A stretch of DNA of 64,000 nt, from NCBI GenBank assembly GCA_022844125.1, contig JALHMI010000006.1, positions 124,001 to 188,000 on the forward strand, given 5' to 3'. This stretch comes from Pirellulales bacterium (GTDB taxonomy: Bacteria > Planctomycetota > Planctomycetia > Pirellulales > PALSA-1355). Within the stretch, counting starts at the first letter, position 1. The number at the start of each line of letters is the position of its first letter. Below the pieces are notes generated by a model, which worked only from the letters and a program-made list of their open reading frames with translations, made no database searches and had not been told where the DNA came from. Made by a program: the position numbers and the translations under genes. Positions 25,980 to 34,344 of this stretch are shown piece by piece.

Positions 25980-26543
25980 TCACACGGGCGCGACCGTCAT
26001 CGGAACTCCACGTGGGCGCTGCTGGCCCCCGTACCACGATAACGATCGTCTGCGGATCGAACATCGATCGGTAGATCGCCGCCACCAGATTTGGCGATCA
26101 ACTGAACAGGATCGGCTGGTTCGATTCAGCTCGACCGCAAGCTTGTCTGGCGCGATAGCAGATCGGTCGACTCGACGGGTCTCGATGTGCTGGAGGCTGA
26201 GGGTTGAGATCACCGTTTCGGTGACGGTGGTGACCTCTGGCGTTGGCTGCGGCTGGACCGTTCCGCGCTGCATCTTCCAGGTTACTCCGGCCGGAAATCG
26301 CGAATCCGCGGTGCGCACAATGGTCCGCGGATGAAAAGTCGCCATCTCGAGCGAGTTTCCCACCACATGCGCGATGCCCACTTCGGGCGGGGCCTGCAAC
26401 GATTCTTGGTTGACCTCGATTGCTGCGGCCAGTTCGCACAAATCACTGGCGCCGCGATTAGCGTGGTCACCAGTTTGCAAACCAGGTAGGGCGTCCGTGT
26501 CCAGAAAGGCAGGTTCTCCGTGAGAAGGTGCCGCTGATGGCAC
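25980..26543 (-). CDS. Doubtful hypothetical gene or remnant
   Basis: A minus-strand frame of 187 codons from a GTG. The middle part (about residues 40-145) has third-position GC bias and composition like real genes of the window, for example GIAHVVGNSLEMATFHPRTI and VTTVTETVISTLSLQHIET, but the last 45 residues are Arg/Trp-rich and look like non-coding translation. No family is recognised and no Shine-Dalgarno precedes it. It could be a decayed gene or a short real gene with a frame error near 26100. Otherwise the 637 bases between 25948 and 26584 hold nothing I can name. Confidence 0.3.
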   Translation of the reverse strand: MPSAAPSHGEPAFLDTDALPGLQTGDHANRGASDLCELAAAIEVNQESLQAPPEVGIAHVVGNSLEMATFHPRTIVRTADSRFPAGVTWKMQRGTVQPQPTPEVTTVTETVISTLSLQHIETRRVDRSAIAPDKLAVELNRTSRSCSVDRQIWWRRSTDRCSIRRRSLSWYGGQQRPRGVPMTVAPV

Positions 26544-26584
26544 ATCTTACGCTGGCAAGCGTTCAGTCCGTCAAGAGCAGGATG

Positions 26585-27715
26585 CTATTTCCCCGTGACC
26601 GGCACTTCGCGGCCGCCGCGCCACCAGCGCGAGACTGTGCGCTTGAGCCGCATCAGATGGGCGATCGGCACGCCGGCGGGGAAATGCGTATAGCGGAAGC
26701 TCGGTCGGGCCGCGGTCAGCCAGTACCGCTTGCAGTCGAGATAGCCTGGGCCCAAATCGTACGTGTGATCGCCCCGCTCGAAACTGTCTTCGATCATCCG
26801 GGCCTGGAGAACCGAGCCCGCGCCATCGCTGGCGGCCGAGGCGTCGTAGCCTGTCCGCAGTCCGAAGACGTGGCCCCGGTGATGGTAAGCGTAGTTGAAC
26901 GCCACTGGTTTGCCGTCGAGCAGCAGCAGGTTCAGGTCGAGACCGCCGGAACGAGCCGCGATGGCGTGACTCTCGCGAAAGAATTCGCGGACTTCGTCAT
27001 GCACGAGCGTGGTGCCCGTAGTGGAGTCGGCCTGCCAGCTCTTGCTCGCGATCTGCTCGCAAGCTTCGTAGAGATCGTAGCGCGGGTCGGTGTCCGGGCC
27101 ACCCTGGGGGCGATAGCGCAGGTGCGTGAGCTTGCCTTGCGCGGCGAGTTTCTTTTCGCTGCGGCGGACGTTGTTCCGCCAGCGACTTTGCCGCGAGGCC
27201 CAGTACTGCTGCCAGCCGTCGTACTGCTGGAGTTCGACGAGCGCGGTGGTCTGACGCGTCTCGCAGGTGGCTTCGAGGCCGACGTCTTCCAGGGCGTCTG
27301 CGGTGCGACCGTCGTCGGCGCCCAGCGCGTCGACCCAGGCGAGTTCCATGACTTGCCAATCGCGCGGTGTACTGCGGACGTAATCGAGACCAGCGGCGAG
27401 GGTGGCGGCCGGATCGGGGCCGATAGGTCCGAAATAGCTTCCCCAGTCATCGAGCGGGTATGTCAGCACGCGAACGTTGGTCGCCAGGCGGCGACTGGAG
27501 CGAACCACCAGCGGCAGGATGCCCGTGATGCGGCCGTCGTTCTCAACCACCAGGAGGCGGAGTTTTTGCCGGCCGCCGAAGTGCTGCCAATAGCCTGCGA
27601 GCCACTCGGGGGATTGGAAGTACGTGGCGCCGGGCGTCTGGGCCAAAAGCTGGTGCCAGTCGGCGGAGATTGCCTCAAATTCAGCCGGATCGTTGATTTC
27701 GCGGACGGAATTCAT
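26585..27715 (-). CDS. GNAT/BioF2-like acetyltransferase (FemAB-type fold)
   Basis: 376-residue cytoplasmic protein of the double-GNAT group (Acetyltransf_6/BioF2-like, CelD and FemAB relatives), often linked to cell-envelope or polysaccharide biosynthesis. Visible features: N-terminal half with YFQSPEWLAGYWQHFG and RLLVVENDGRITGILPL, the SRWRNNVRRSEKKLA helix at about residue 190, and the C-terminal GNAT core (LLLLDGKPVAFNYAYHHRG, then YDLGPGYLDCKRYW). Acceptor and acyl donor are unknown. Start at MNSVREIND; the frame is open upstream to 28051 but that extension has no family resemblance. Confidence 0.78.
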   Translation of the reverse strand: MNSVREINDPAEFEAISADWHQLLAQTPGATYFQSPEWLAGYWQHFGGRQKLRLLVVENDGRITGILPLVVRSSRRLATNVRVLTYPLDDWGSYFGPIGPDPAATLAAGLDYVRSTPRDWQVMELAWVDALGADDGRTADALEDVGLEATCETRQTTALVELQQYDGWQQYWASRQSRWRNNVRRSEKKLAAQGKLTHLRYRPQGGPDTDPRYDLYEACEQIASKSWQADSTTGTTLVHDEVREFFRESHAIAARSGGLDLNLLLLDGKPVAFNYAYHHRGHVFGLRTGYDASAASDGAGSVLQARMIEDSFERGDHTYDLGPGYLDCKRYWLTAARPSFRYTHFPAGVPIAHLMRLKRTVSRWWRGGREVPVTGK

Positions 27716-28145
27716 CAGGGCTCGGAGTGGCTTGCAGAGATGCGGCTTACGGCGATTAACCTTCGGCACGATGACAGACTGAGGTGTTTGCAAGCGATGT
27801 TCCACAGTCCTTTGCAGGCGCGTCTTAACTCCCATTTCGTGCGTGCAAGTGCTTGACAATATTGAGTTTGCGGCTACGAATGCCGCCGCGATGCCCGTTT
27901 GCCACCTGTCGACTTGGTGAAACATGCCGGCGCCCGGGCATGGCTTTTTCGCAACGCAGGTGCCCGGTTCCGTGTTGTAATGGACAGTGACGGCGCGGCC
28001 GTTTGGCTGTCGTTCAGAGCGAGCTGTCGGGCTGGATTTACAAACCGCCACGGGCGGGGAGAAACTTCCGCGATCCAGGCGGTGTTCAATAAGTGCACAA
28101 ACCAGCTACTTCGCAGTCCGATTCGACTGCCAGGAGAGGGAGATC
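27716..28145. other. Divergent intergenic region
   Basis: 430 bases between the acyltransferase and the DUF1549 gene. A TTGACA box on the plus strand at 27855-27860 has only a poor -10 (TACGAA) 16 bases later. No gene or strong structure is seen. Confidence 0.4.
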
Positions 28146-29783
28146 TTGAACGTGACCAGCGTTTTTTCACACCTGCTTGCAGCTTTCCTCGTTGCGATGG
28201 CCCTATTGCACACCGCGGCGATCGCCGGGGAAATGGGAGCCGCGGCCGTTGCCCAACGTGCAGACGCATTACTGGCGGAAGAGCAGTTTGGCGGCGATGC
28301 ACAGACCCAGGCGGCAAGCGCCGCGAGCGACGAGATCTTTTTCCGCCGGCTGTCGCTCGACCTGATCGGTGCGCCGCCGAGCCCCGAAGCGGTCACGGCG
28401 TTCTCGCTCGATCCTTCGCCGGACAAACGCGCGAAGTCCGTCGAGCGATTGCTTGCCGATGAGCGGTTCGGTCAGAACTGGGCCCGCTACTGGCGCGACG
28501 TGATTATGTTCCGCCGCTCCGAAGATCGCGGGCTGATTGCCGCCCGCGCGGCCGAGCAATATCTCACCGACGCTTTCAACAACAACAAACCTTGGGATCA
28601 GATCGCGCGCGACTTCATTACCGCGACCGGTGACGTGCAGCAAGCCGGCACGACCGCGATCGTGATGGCTCAGAACGGCAACTCCGAGGACGTCACGGCC
28701 GAAGTCTCGCGGATCTTCATGGGCATCCAGATTCAATGTGCCCAGTGCCACGATCACCCGACCGATCGCTGGAAGCGTGAGCAGTTTCACGAACTGGCCG
28801 CGTTCTTTCCGCGGATTGCCGTACGGCCAGTTCGCCAGGACGGCCGGCAGCGTTCGTTTGAAGTTGTCTCGGTCGATCGCGGACCCAAGAACAAGAAGAA
28901 CAACAATGTCCGCCGCGGCTCGCTCGAGCATTTTATGCCGGACCTGGACAAGCCTGAGGAAATTGGCAAGCAGATGGAGCCGGTGTTCTTCGTCGGTAAC
29001 CAGAAGCTCGATTCGGGCAAGACCGATCAGGAACGTCGCGGCGCGGTGGCGGATTGGATCACAGCCCGTGAGAACGAGTGGTTCTCAAAGGCCTTCGTGA
29101 ATCGAATGTGGTCGGAGATGGTTGGCCGCGGGTTTTATGAGCCCGTCGATGACATTGGGCCGGACCGCGACTGCGCGGCTCCCAAGTCGCTCGAGTATCT
29201 GGCCGACCGCTTCGCGGCGAACAAGTATGACGTGAAGTGGCTGATGCAGACGATCGCGCTGACGGACGCTTATGCTCGCCGCAGCGCGTCGCGTGTGGAT
29301 GACGGCTCGGCTCCGTTTGCGGCAGCTTGTCCCCAGCGCTTGCGGGGTGATCAGCTTTACAACGCGCTGGTCGGCGTGCTGGAGATCGACGATCCTTCGG
29401 AGGACGGCCAGCGAGGCTATCGCAACCTGTTCAGCGGCCCCCGCGGCCAGGTGAACGCCACGTTTGGTTACGACCCCAGCGTGCGTCGTGACGAAGTGGC
29501 CGGCTCGATTCCGCAGGCACTGTTCCTGATGAATTCGCCGCAACTCGCCCGGGCGATCAATGCCGGGCAACAGTCGACGGCCCTGGGCAAGCTGGTGGCC
29601 GAGACGCTGGACGACGAGGCCGTGGTGGGAGAGTTGTACCTCCGCTGTTTTGCTCGCGAGCCGAAGGCGGCCGAGATGCGGACTTGCCTGGCCCACGTGC
29701 GGACAAGCACCGATCGGGCGGAAGCCTTCGAGGACATTCTCTGGGCGCTGCTGAACTCGACCGAGTTTTTGAATCGCAAGTAG
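28146..29783 (+). CDS. DUF1549/DUF1553 secreted protein with cytochrome-like CxxCH
   Basis: 545-residue exported protein of the planctomycete DUF1549-DUF1553 family. TTG start supported by CAGGAGAGGG ending 5 bases upstream and by the signal peptide it exposes (NVTSVFSHLLAAFLVAMALL). DUF1549 (~30-240) contains FFRRLSLDLIGAPPSP, the RYWRDVI motif and CAQCHDHPTDRW (Cys198), a family hallmark that may bind haem. DUF1553 (~330-540) has AFVNRMWSEMVGRGF and LFLMNSPQLARAIN. It is always found beside DUF1501 proteins, as here (next gene 73 bases downstream). The pair is thought to act together on an exported substrate, perhaps polysaccharide degradation; this is not established. Confidence 0.92.
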   Translation: MNVTSVFSHLLAAFLVAMALLHTAAIAGEMGAAAVAQRADALLAEEQFGGDAQTQAASAASDEIFFRRLSLDLIGAPPSPEAVTAFSLDPSPDKRAKSVERLLADERFGQNWARYWRDVIMFRRSEDRGLIAARAAEQYLTDAFNNNKPWDQIARDFITATGDVQQAGTTAIVMAQNGNSEDVTAEVSRIFMGIQIQCAQCHDHPTDRWKREQFHELAAFFPRIAVRPVRQDGRQRSFEVVSVDRGPKNKKNNNVRRGSLEHFMPDLDKPEEIGKQMEPVFFVGNQKLDSGKTDQERRGAVADWITARENEWFSKAFVNRMWSEMVGRGFYEPVDDIGPDRDCAAPKSLEYLADRFAANKYDVKWLMQTIALTDAYARRSASRVDDGSAPFAAACPQRLRGDQLYNALVGVLEIDDPSEDGQRGYRNLFSGPRGQVNATFGYDPSVRRDEVAGSIPQALFLMNSPQLARAINAGQQSTALGKLVAETLDDEAVVGELYLRCFAREPKAAEMRTCLAHVRTSTDRAEAFEDILWALLNSTEFLNRK

Positions 29784-29856
29784 TGACATTTCGCAATCTT
29801 TGCCATGCCTGCGCGGACGCGTACGGCCTGACCGTGAAAGAAAAGGTCCTTCGAAC

Positions 29857-31155
29857 ATGACCATGTATTTGCGCCACCAGATTGACGTATCGGTTTCCCG
29901 GCGGGGAGTGATTCGTCGCCGCGACTTTTTGCGAGGCATCGCCGCCGCCAGTGTCGCGGCCGGCACGCTGAGCTGGCGCGACATGGTCGCCCTGCACGCC
30001 CGCGAGCTGCAGCAGCGGGGGATGTCGATGATCCTGCTCTGGATGGCGGGCGGACCCAGTCAGTTCGAAACCTTCAGCCCTAAGCCGGGCCACGAGAACG
30101 GCGGTGAAACCACAGCCATCGACACCTCGGTGGCGGGCATCCAGATCAGCGACAACTTCCCGCACGTCGCCAAGATGATGCACGAGGCCGCACTCATCCG
30201 CTCGATGACCAGCAAGGAAGGGAGCCATCCGCGGGCTTCGTACCTGATGCACACGGGCTATCTGCCCACGGCGAACGTGAAGTATCCGGCGTTTGGTTCG
30301 ATCATAGCCCAGCAGCATCCGCGAGCGGAGCTCGATCTGCCGGCGTTTGTGCGGATCGGCAGCGGCCGCGATGGCAGCGGTGGCGGGCTGTTGGGTGTCG
30401 AATACGATCCATTCGTGATGCCGGTGGCGGGACAACTGCCGACGAACGCGGCGCCAACGACGTCGACTCCGCGATACACGCGGCGGCTCGATCTCTTGAG
30501 CCGGCTGGAAAGTGAGAATGCCGCGGCCGGAGCCGCCTTCGAAGTGGACGAGCATCAGAAGCTGTATAAGAAAGCTTCGCGGATGATCATGAGCTCGCAG
30601 ATGAAGGCCTTCGACTTGGAGCAGGAGCCTGCGGCGATGCGCGAAGCTTATGGCGATTCGCAGTTCGGTTTGGGCTGCTTGCTCTCGCGTCGATTAGTCG
30701 AGTCCGGCGTGCCGTGCATTGAAGTCACGCTCGGCGGCTGGGACACCCACAACGACAACTGGCCGCGCGTGAAGGCCTTGGCCGGACAGGTCGACCAGCC
30801 ACTGGCTGCCTTGATCGCCGATCTCAAGCAGCGCGGGATGCTTGAATCGACACTCGTGGTTTGGATGGGCGAGTTCGGCCGCACGCCGCGGATCAATCCG
30901 CGGGCCGGTCGCGATCATTACCCGCGGGCCTTCAACGTGCTGTTGGCGGGGGGCGGCATACAGGGTGGCCAGGTGATCGGTAGCACTGATGAGTCGGGCA
31001 CTGAAGTGGCCGATCGCCCCGTGGAGCCGACCGATTTGCTCCAGACGTTCTGCAAAAGCTTGAAGATCGATCCTAAATTCGAGAACATCGCACCGAACGG
31101 CCGACCGATCAAGTTGGTCGATGGCGGCACGCCAGTGGACGAGCTTTTCGCGTAG
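29857..31155 (+). CDS. DUF1501 Tat-exported protein
   Basis: 432-residue DUF1501 protein, an alkaline-phosphatase/sulfatase-like fold, exported by the Tat route (RRRDFLRGIAAASVAAG at ~20). Family marks: WMAGGPSQFETFSPKPG near residue 65, the GGWDTHNDNW motif and VVWMGEFGRTPRINPRAGRD near 345-360, which hold the likely metal-binding Asp, His and Glu. It is the partner of the DUF1549 gene just upstream and probably co-transcribed. Activity is uncharacterised for the family. The frame reaches back to 29800, but the ATG at 29857 gives a normal Tat leader. Confidence 0.93.
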   Translation: MTMYLRHQIDVSVSRRGVIRRRDFLRGIAAASVAAGTLSWRDMVALHARELQQRGMSMILLWMAGGPSQFETFSPKPGHENGGETTAIDTSVAGIQISDNFPHVAKMMHEAALIRSMTSKEGSHPRASYLMHTGYLPTANVKYPAFGSIIAQQHPRAELDLPAFVRIGSGRDGSGGGLLGVEYDPFVMPVAGQLPTNAAPTTSTPRYTRRLDLLSRLESENAAAGAAFEVDEHQKLYKKASRMIMSSQMKAFDLEQEPAAMREAYGDSQFGLGCLLSRRLVESGVPCIEVTLGGWDTHNDNWPRVKALAGQVDQPLAALIADLKQRGMLESTLVVWMGEFGRTPRINPRAGRDHYPRAFNVLLAGGGIQGGQVIGSTDESGTEVADRPVEPTDLLQTFCKSLKIDPKFENIAPNGRPIKLVDGGTPVDELFA

Positions 31156-31165
31156 CGGAAAATCA

Positions 31166-31241
31166 CCAAACCGGACGCGGAATTTCAGAAATAATCCCCG
31201 ACTGGTTTTCTGAATCATCGTCGGGTCGAAATCCGGTTTGG
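31166..31241. promoter_or_regulatory. Nested inverted repeats before the marR gene
   Basis: Two symmetric pairs share one centre region: outer CCAAACCGGA / TCCGGTTTGG (31166-31175, 31232-31241) and inner TTCAGAAA / TTTCTGAA (31184-31191, 31207-31214). MarR-family proteins often autoregulate at short A/T-containing palindromes such as the inner pair. It could instead be a terminator-like fold after the DUF1501 gene, though there is no T run. Confidence 0.5.
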
Positions 31242-31264
31242 CCGCCCTCTCCCCAGCGGGTAGT

Positions 31265-31774
31265 ATGAGGAGCATGGCCGCCGACCCTACTACCACCGAG
31301 ACGCGCGCCCCGCACTTCGACTCGCTTGAACAAGAAGCGTTTTTGAATCTGTGGCGCACTTACGATCGGCTGCACCTCATCGAAGAGGAACTGTTCGGTA
31401 AGTTCGAACTTACGCCGCAGCAGTACAATGCTTTGCGGTTGCTGCGCGGCGAGGGTGACCACAAGCTGGCCACGCTGGTGCTGGCTTCGCGCTTGGTATC
31501 TCGCGCGCCGGACATCACCCGGCTTCTCGATAAACTCGAGGAGCGCGGACTCGTCGAGCGCGAGCGTCCGCCGGACAATCGCCGCATGGTGCTGATCGGG
31601 CTGACCGAACGCGGCCGCAACCTGCTTGCCGAGTTGGATGAGGAGGTCCGCTCGACGCACGCCAAGCAGCTTGGACATCTTTCGCCGGAGCAGTTGGAGC
31701 AGTTCATCTTACTGCTGAAGGCAGCCCGGCGTCCGCACGAGGAGGCCAGCAGTCATTGGAAGCCGACGGTATAA
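31265..31774 (+). CDS. MarR-family transcriptional regulator
   Basis: 169-residue DNA-binding dimeric regulator with a winged helix-turn-helix (~55-125). The recognition helix and wing are visible: LTPQQYNALRLLRGEG, then LASRLVSRAPDITRLLDKLE and the basic wing RERPPDNRRMVLIGLTERG, with a C-terminal dimerisation helix. MarR proteins usually respond to phenolics or oxidants and control neighbouring genes; the next gene, an MBL hydrolase, starts 51 bases downstream and is a likely target. Start ATG at 31265; ATG 31274 and TTG 31238 are alternatives. Inverted repeats lie immediately upstream. Confidence 0.9.
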   Translation: MRSMAADPTTTETRAPHFDSLEQEAFLNLWRTYDRLHLIEEELFGKFELTPQQYNALRLLRGEGDHKLATLVLASRLVSRAPDITRLLDKLEERGLVERERPPDNRRMVLIGLTERGRNLLAELDEEVRSTHAKQLGHLSPEQLEQFILLLKAARRPHEEASSHWKPTV

Positions 31775-31825
31775 TGCCTCCCGCGTTCCTGACTGGCTGC
31801 GTCCGATTTTGCCGAGAGATGATTC

Positions 31826-32857
31826 GTGCCTGCGCCCCCTCCGCTGCCTGATGTTCGCCGGTTTGATAGCAGCACCGGCGTTCGGATCTACCGTATCTCG
31901 AGCGAAGCCTTTCCAGGCTTCGTCGTGCACGTTTATCTGTTGCTGGGGGCGGGCGTGCCCACGCTAGTGGATGCCGGGAGCGGTTTCGGCGATTCGACGG
32001 CGCAGATCCTCCACGGTCTCGAGCAGGTACGTACCGAACACGGAGAGTCGGTGACTCTGGCCGACATTCGCCGGATCATCATCACGCACGGGCACATCGA
32101 CCACTTCGGCGGGCTGGCGCAACTGCACCAGCGGATGCCCCGGGCCGAGATCGCGATCCATCAGCTTGACGCCCGAATTCTCACCGCGTTCGAAGAACGC
32201 GTGGCCGTGGCCAAGAAGGGGTTGCGGCAGTTCCTCGAGCAGGCCGGCGTCGGCGAGTCGATGCTGCAAGGCTTTCTCGACGTCTACGGTTACTCGAAGC
32301 AGAACATGCGCAGCCTGCCCGTCGCCCACACGCTTTCCGATCATCAGGAGTGGGACGGGATGCGGTTTATTCACACGCCGGGGCACTGTCCGGGGCAGGT
32401 GTGCATTGCAATTGGCGACGTAATGTTGAGCGCGGACCATGTGTTGCCGGAGATCTCACCACATCAGGCGCCCGAGAGCATCATGCCCTACACCGGGCTG
32501 GGGCATTATCTTGATTCGCTCTACAAGGTTTCGCAGGTCGAGGGAATCCGGCTGACGCTCGGCGGACATCAGGGGCCGATCAATGACCTGTACCGCCGGG
32601 CCAGTGACATTCGCGCAAGCCACGAGCGAAAGCTGGAGAAAATTTTGGGAATGATCCGTCAGGCCCCCGAGCCGATGACGGTGAACGAAGTTTCGCAGCA
32701 GCTCTATGTGCACGTGAAGGGCTTCCATGTGCTGCTGGCCATCGAAGAGGTGGCGGCGCACGTGGAGTACCTGTACCAGCACAACCGGCTGGCGATCGCG
32801 AACCTGGGAGAGTACCAGACGGAAGTGAATCCGCCGATTCGATATATCGAATCTTGA
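31826..32857 (+). CDS. MBL-fold metallohydrolase (LACTB2-like)
   Basis: 343-residue metallo-beta-lactamase-fold hydrolase. The metal motif THGHIDHFGG (~90-99) gives HxHxDH, and a second site THPGHCPGQV-type (here HTPGHCPGQVCIA) and SADHVLP supply the remaining His and Asp. The C-terminal ~80 residues look like a winged helix (EPMTVNEVSQQLYVHVKGFH), as in LACTB2-type enzymes. Substrate is unknown: thioester, nucleic acid or small-molecule ester. GTG start with GAGAGATG ahead. Likely co-regulated with the MarR gene. Confidence 0.85.
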   Translation: MPAPPPLPDVRRFDSSTGVRIYRISSEAFPGFVVHVYLLLGAGVPTLVDAGSGFGDSTAQILHGLEQVRTEHGESVTLADIRRIIITHGHIDHFGGLAQLHQRMPRAEIAIHQLDARILTAFEERVAVAKKGLRQFLEQAGVGESMLQGFLDVYGYSKQNMRSLPVAHTLSDHQEWDGMRFIHTPGHCPGQVCIAIGDVMLSADHVLPEISPHQAPESIMPYTGLGHYLDSLYKVSQVEGIRLTLGGHQGPINDLYRRASDIRASHERKLEKILGMIRQAPEPMTVNEVSQQLYVHVKGFHVLLAIEEVAAHVEYLYQHNRLAIANLGEYQTEVNPPIRYIES

Positions 32858-33103
32858 GCCGCTCACGGACAGCGGTTCCGGCGGGCGTTGCGGATCGATC
32901 GTTTGCGAAGTGTCACGCCTCGATCAGACATTATTTCGACCGCCGGCGGCCCAAAAATGCAGCCAAAAATACTCGTAGATCGCCCCCAGCCAGTGGGCCC
33001 GCGCGGTTCGTCCGCTACACTTTAGGAGTGGCCTGCCCCTGGCGGGGGCGACTAGGCTTGCCTCCCATAATCCCTCCTCAACATCTCACACACCGGGTGC
33101 CCC

Positions 33104-34036
33104 ATGCACGCAAACCTTCGCACTGCCGTTCGTCCTGTTCTCTTGATGCTGGCCTTGTTCGTGGCGATGGTGGCGGTGCAACGCGGTAGGGCGCGGGCTG
33201 ATGTGGAACTGCGCTGGAAATTTGAGTCCGGCGAAACAGTCCGCTTTACGACTTCGACGGAGGTCTTGCAGGACATGGAGATCGGCGGGCAGCAGCTCGC
33301 CTCGAAGATGACGCAAATAATGGATATGACCTGGAAAGTGAAGGAAGCGGGCGAGGACGAGTCAACCCTGGACGTGACGATCGATCATGTGCATGTCGAA
33401 ATGACGCCTCCGGGACCGGCCGCGAAGGCAATCGTGTATGACTCGAAGAACGAAACGCACGAAGGCCAGGCGGCGATGATGGCGCCGCTGTTTGGGGCAA
33501 TGATTAATCAGCCGATGACGCTGACCGTCACACCGCTCGGCGAGGTAAAAGACATCAAGCTACCCGAGGGAATGATTGCCGCCATGCAGAAGGCGGGGCC
33601 GGGGGCCAAGGAAGTCCTTTCGGAGGATGCGATGAAGCAGACGATCAGCCGGGTGATGATCGCGTTTCCGGAGTCGGTCGCCACCGGCAAGAGCTGGGAG
33701 TCGAACTTCGAGACGAAGAACCCGATTCTGGGGACACAGAAAGCATTGACGACCTACACGTATGTCGGTCCCGAGGAAGCCGAAGGCCGCTCGGTGGAGA
33801 AGTTGGACGTGAACGTGCAGCTCAGCTTTGATCAGCCGGCCGACGCTCAGGCCAAGGCGACGATCAAGGAGCAGGCCAGCGAGGGAGCGATCTTGTTTGA
33901 TAACAAACAGGGGATGCCCCTTTCGACAAGCATGAATAGCCAGATGAAGCTGGAACTGTCGGCGGGCGGCCAGATGATCGATCAGGCGATCACGACCAAG
34001 GTGATGATGAAGCAGCTTCCGCCCGCGAAAGAATAA
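33104..34036 (+). CDS. Secreted DUF6263-like protein
   Basis: 310-residue exported protein; signal peptide 1-32 (VRPVLLMLALFVAMVAVQ). The mature part is beta-rich with alternating short strands, in the pattern of the DUF6263 family (LRWKFESGETVRFTT at the mature N terminus; a central VTPLGEVKDIKLPEGM; a final SMNSQMKLELSAGGQ). Members are common in planctomycetes and of unknown function, possibly lipid- or polymer-binding beta barrels. The gene stands alone with 246 bases before it. Confidence 0.7.
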   Translation: MHANLRTAVRPVLLMLALFVAMVAVQRGRARADVELRWKFESGETVRFTTSTEVLQDMEIGGQQLASKMTQIMDMTWKVKEAGEDESTLDVTIDHVHVEMTPPGPAAKAIVYDSKNETHEGQAAMMAPLFGAMINQPMTLTVTPLGEVKDIKLPEGMIAAMQKAGPGAKEVLSEDAMKQTISRVMIAFPESVATGKSWESNFETKNPILGTQKALTTYTYVGPEEAEGRSVEKLDVNVQLSFDQPADAQAKATIKEQASEGAILFDNKQGMPLSTSMNSQMKLELSAGGQMIDQAITTKVMMKQLPPAKE

Positions 34037-34094
34037 TGGCAGTCTGGAAAGTGGCTTCGACCTCTAGCACGCGCAACTCGACAGGAGCGGGATC

Positions 34095-34214
34095 ATGACC
34101 GGACTAATCGCGATTGCGTTTGCCGCCGTAGTGTGTGCGTGTTGGGCTTGGGATAGCCGTTCTCTCCACGCACGATTGGCGGCCCTGGAAGCAGACCGAG
34201 TTGCTCGCCACTAG
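34095..34214 (+). CDS. Putative 39-residue single-pass membrane peptide
   Basis: A very short gene: AGGAG sits 7 bases before an ATG, giving MTGLIAIAFAAVVCACWAWD, one hydrophobic helix with three small or Cys residues, then a short charged cytoplasmic-type tail (SRSLHARLAALEADRVARH). It lies 58 bases after the DUF6263-like gene and could be its operon partner. Size, Shine-Dalgarno and membrane helix argue for a real peptide; there is no family evidence. Confidence 0.45.
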   Translation: MTGLIAIAFAAVVCACWAWDSRSLHARLAALEADRVARH

Positions 34215-34344
34215 CAGTCTGATCCGTGCGGCAAACACTGGGTAAGGCGACTCCTACGAATCGGTGGGCGTTTGACTTTTCCGGCAACCCGCGCGTAACG
34301 TTACGATCGTGGCGCATTAGGCTACCTCGGCAAAGGACCTGACG
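34215..34344 (+). promoter_or_regulatory. Promoter region of the redox fusion gene with a 10-bp palindrome
   Basis: Contains TTGACT at 34272-34277 and a perfect palindrome GTAACGTTAC at 34295-34304, about 40 bases before the start codon. A regulator site is possible but unproven. Confidence 0.3.
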
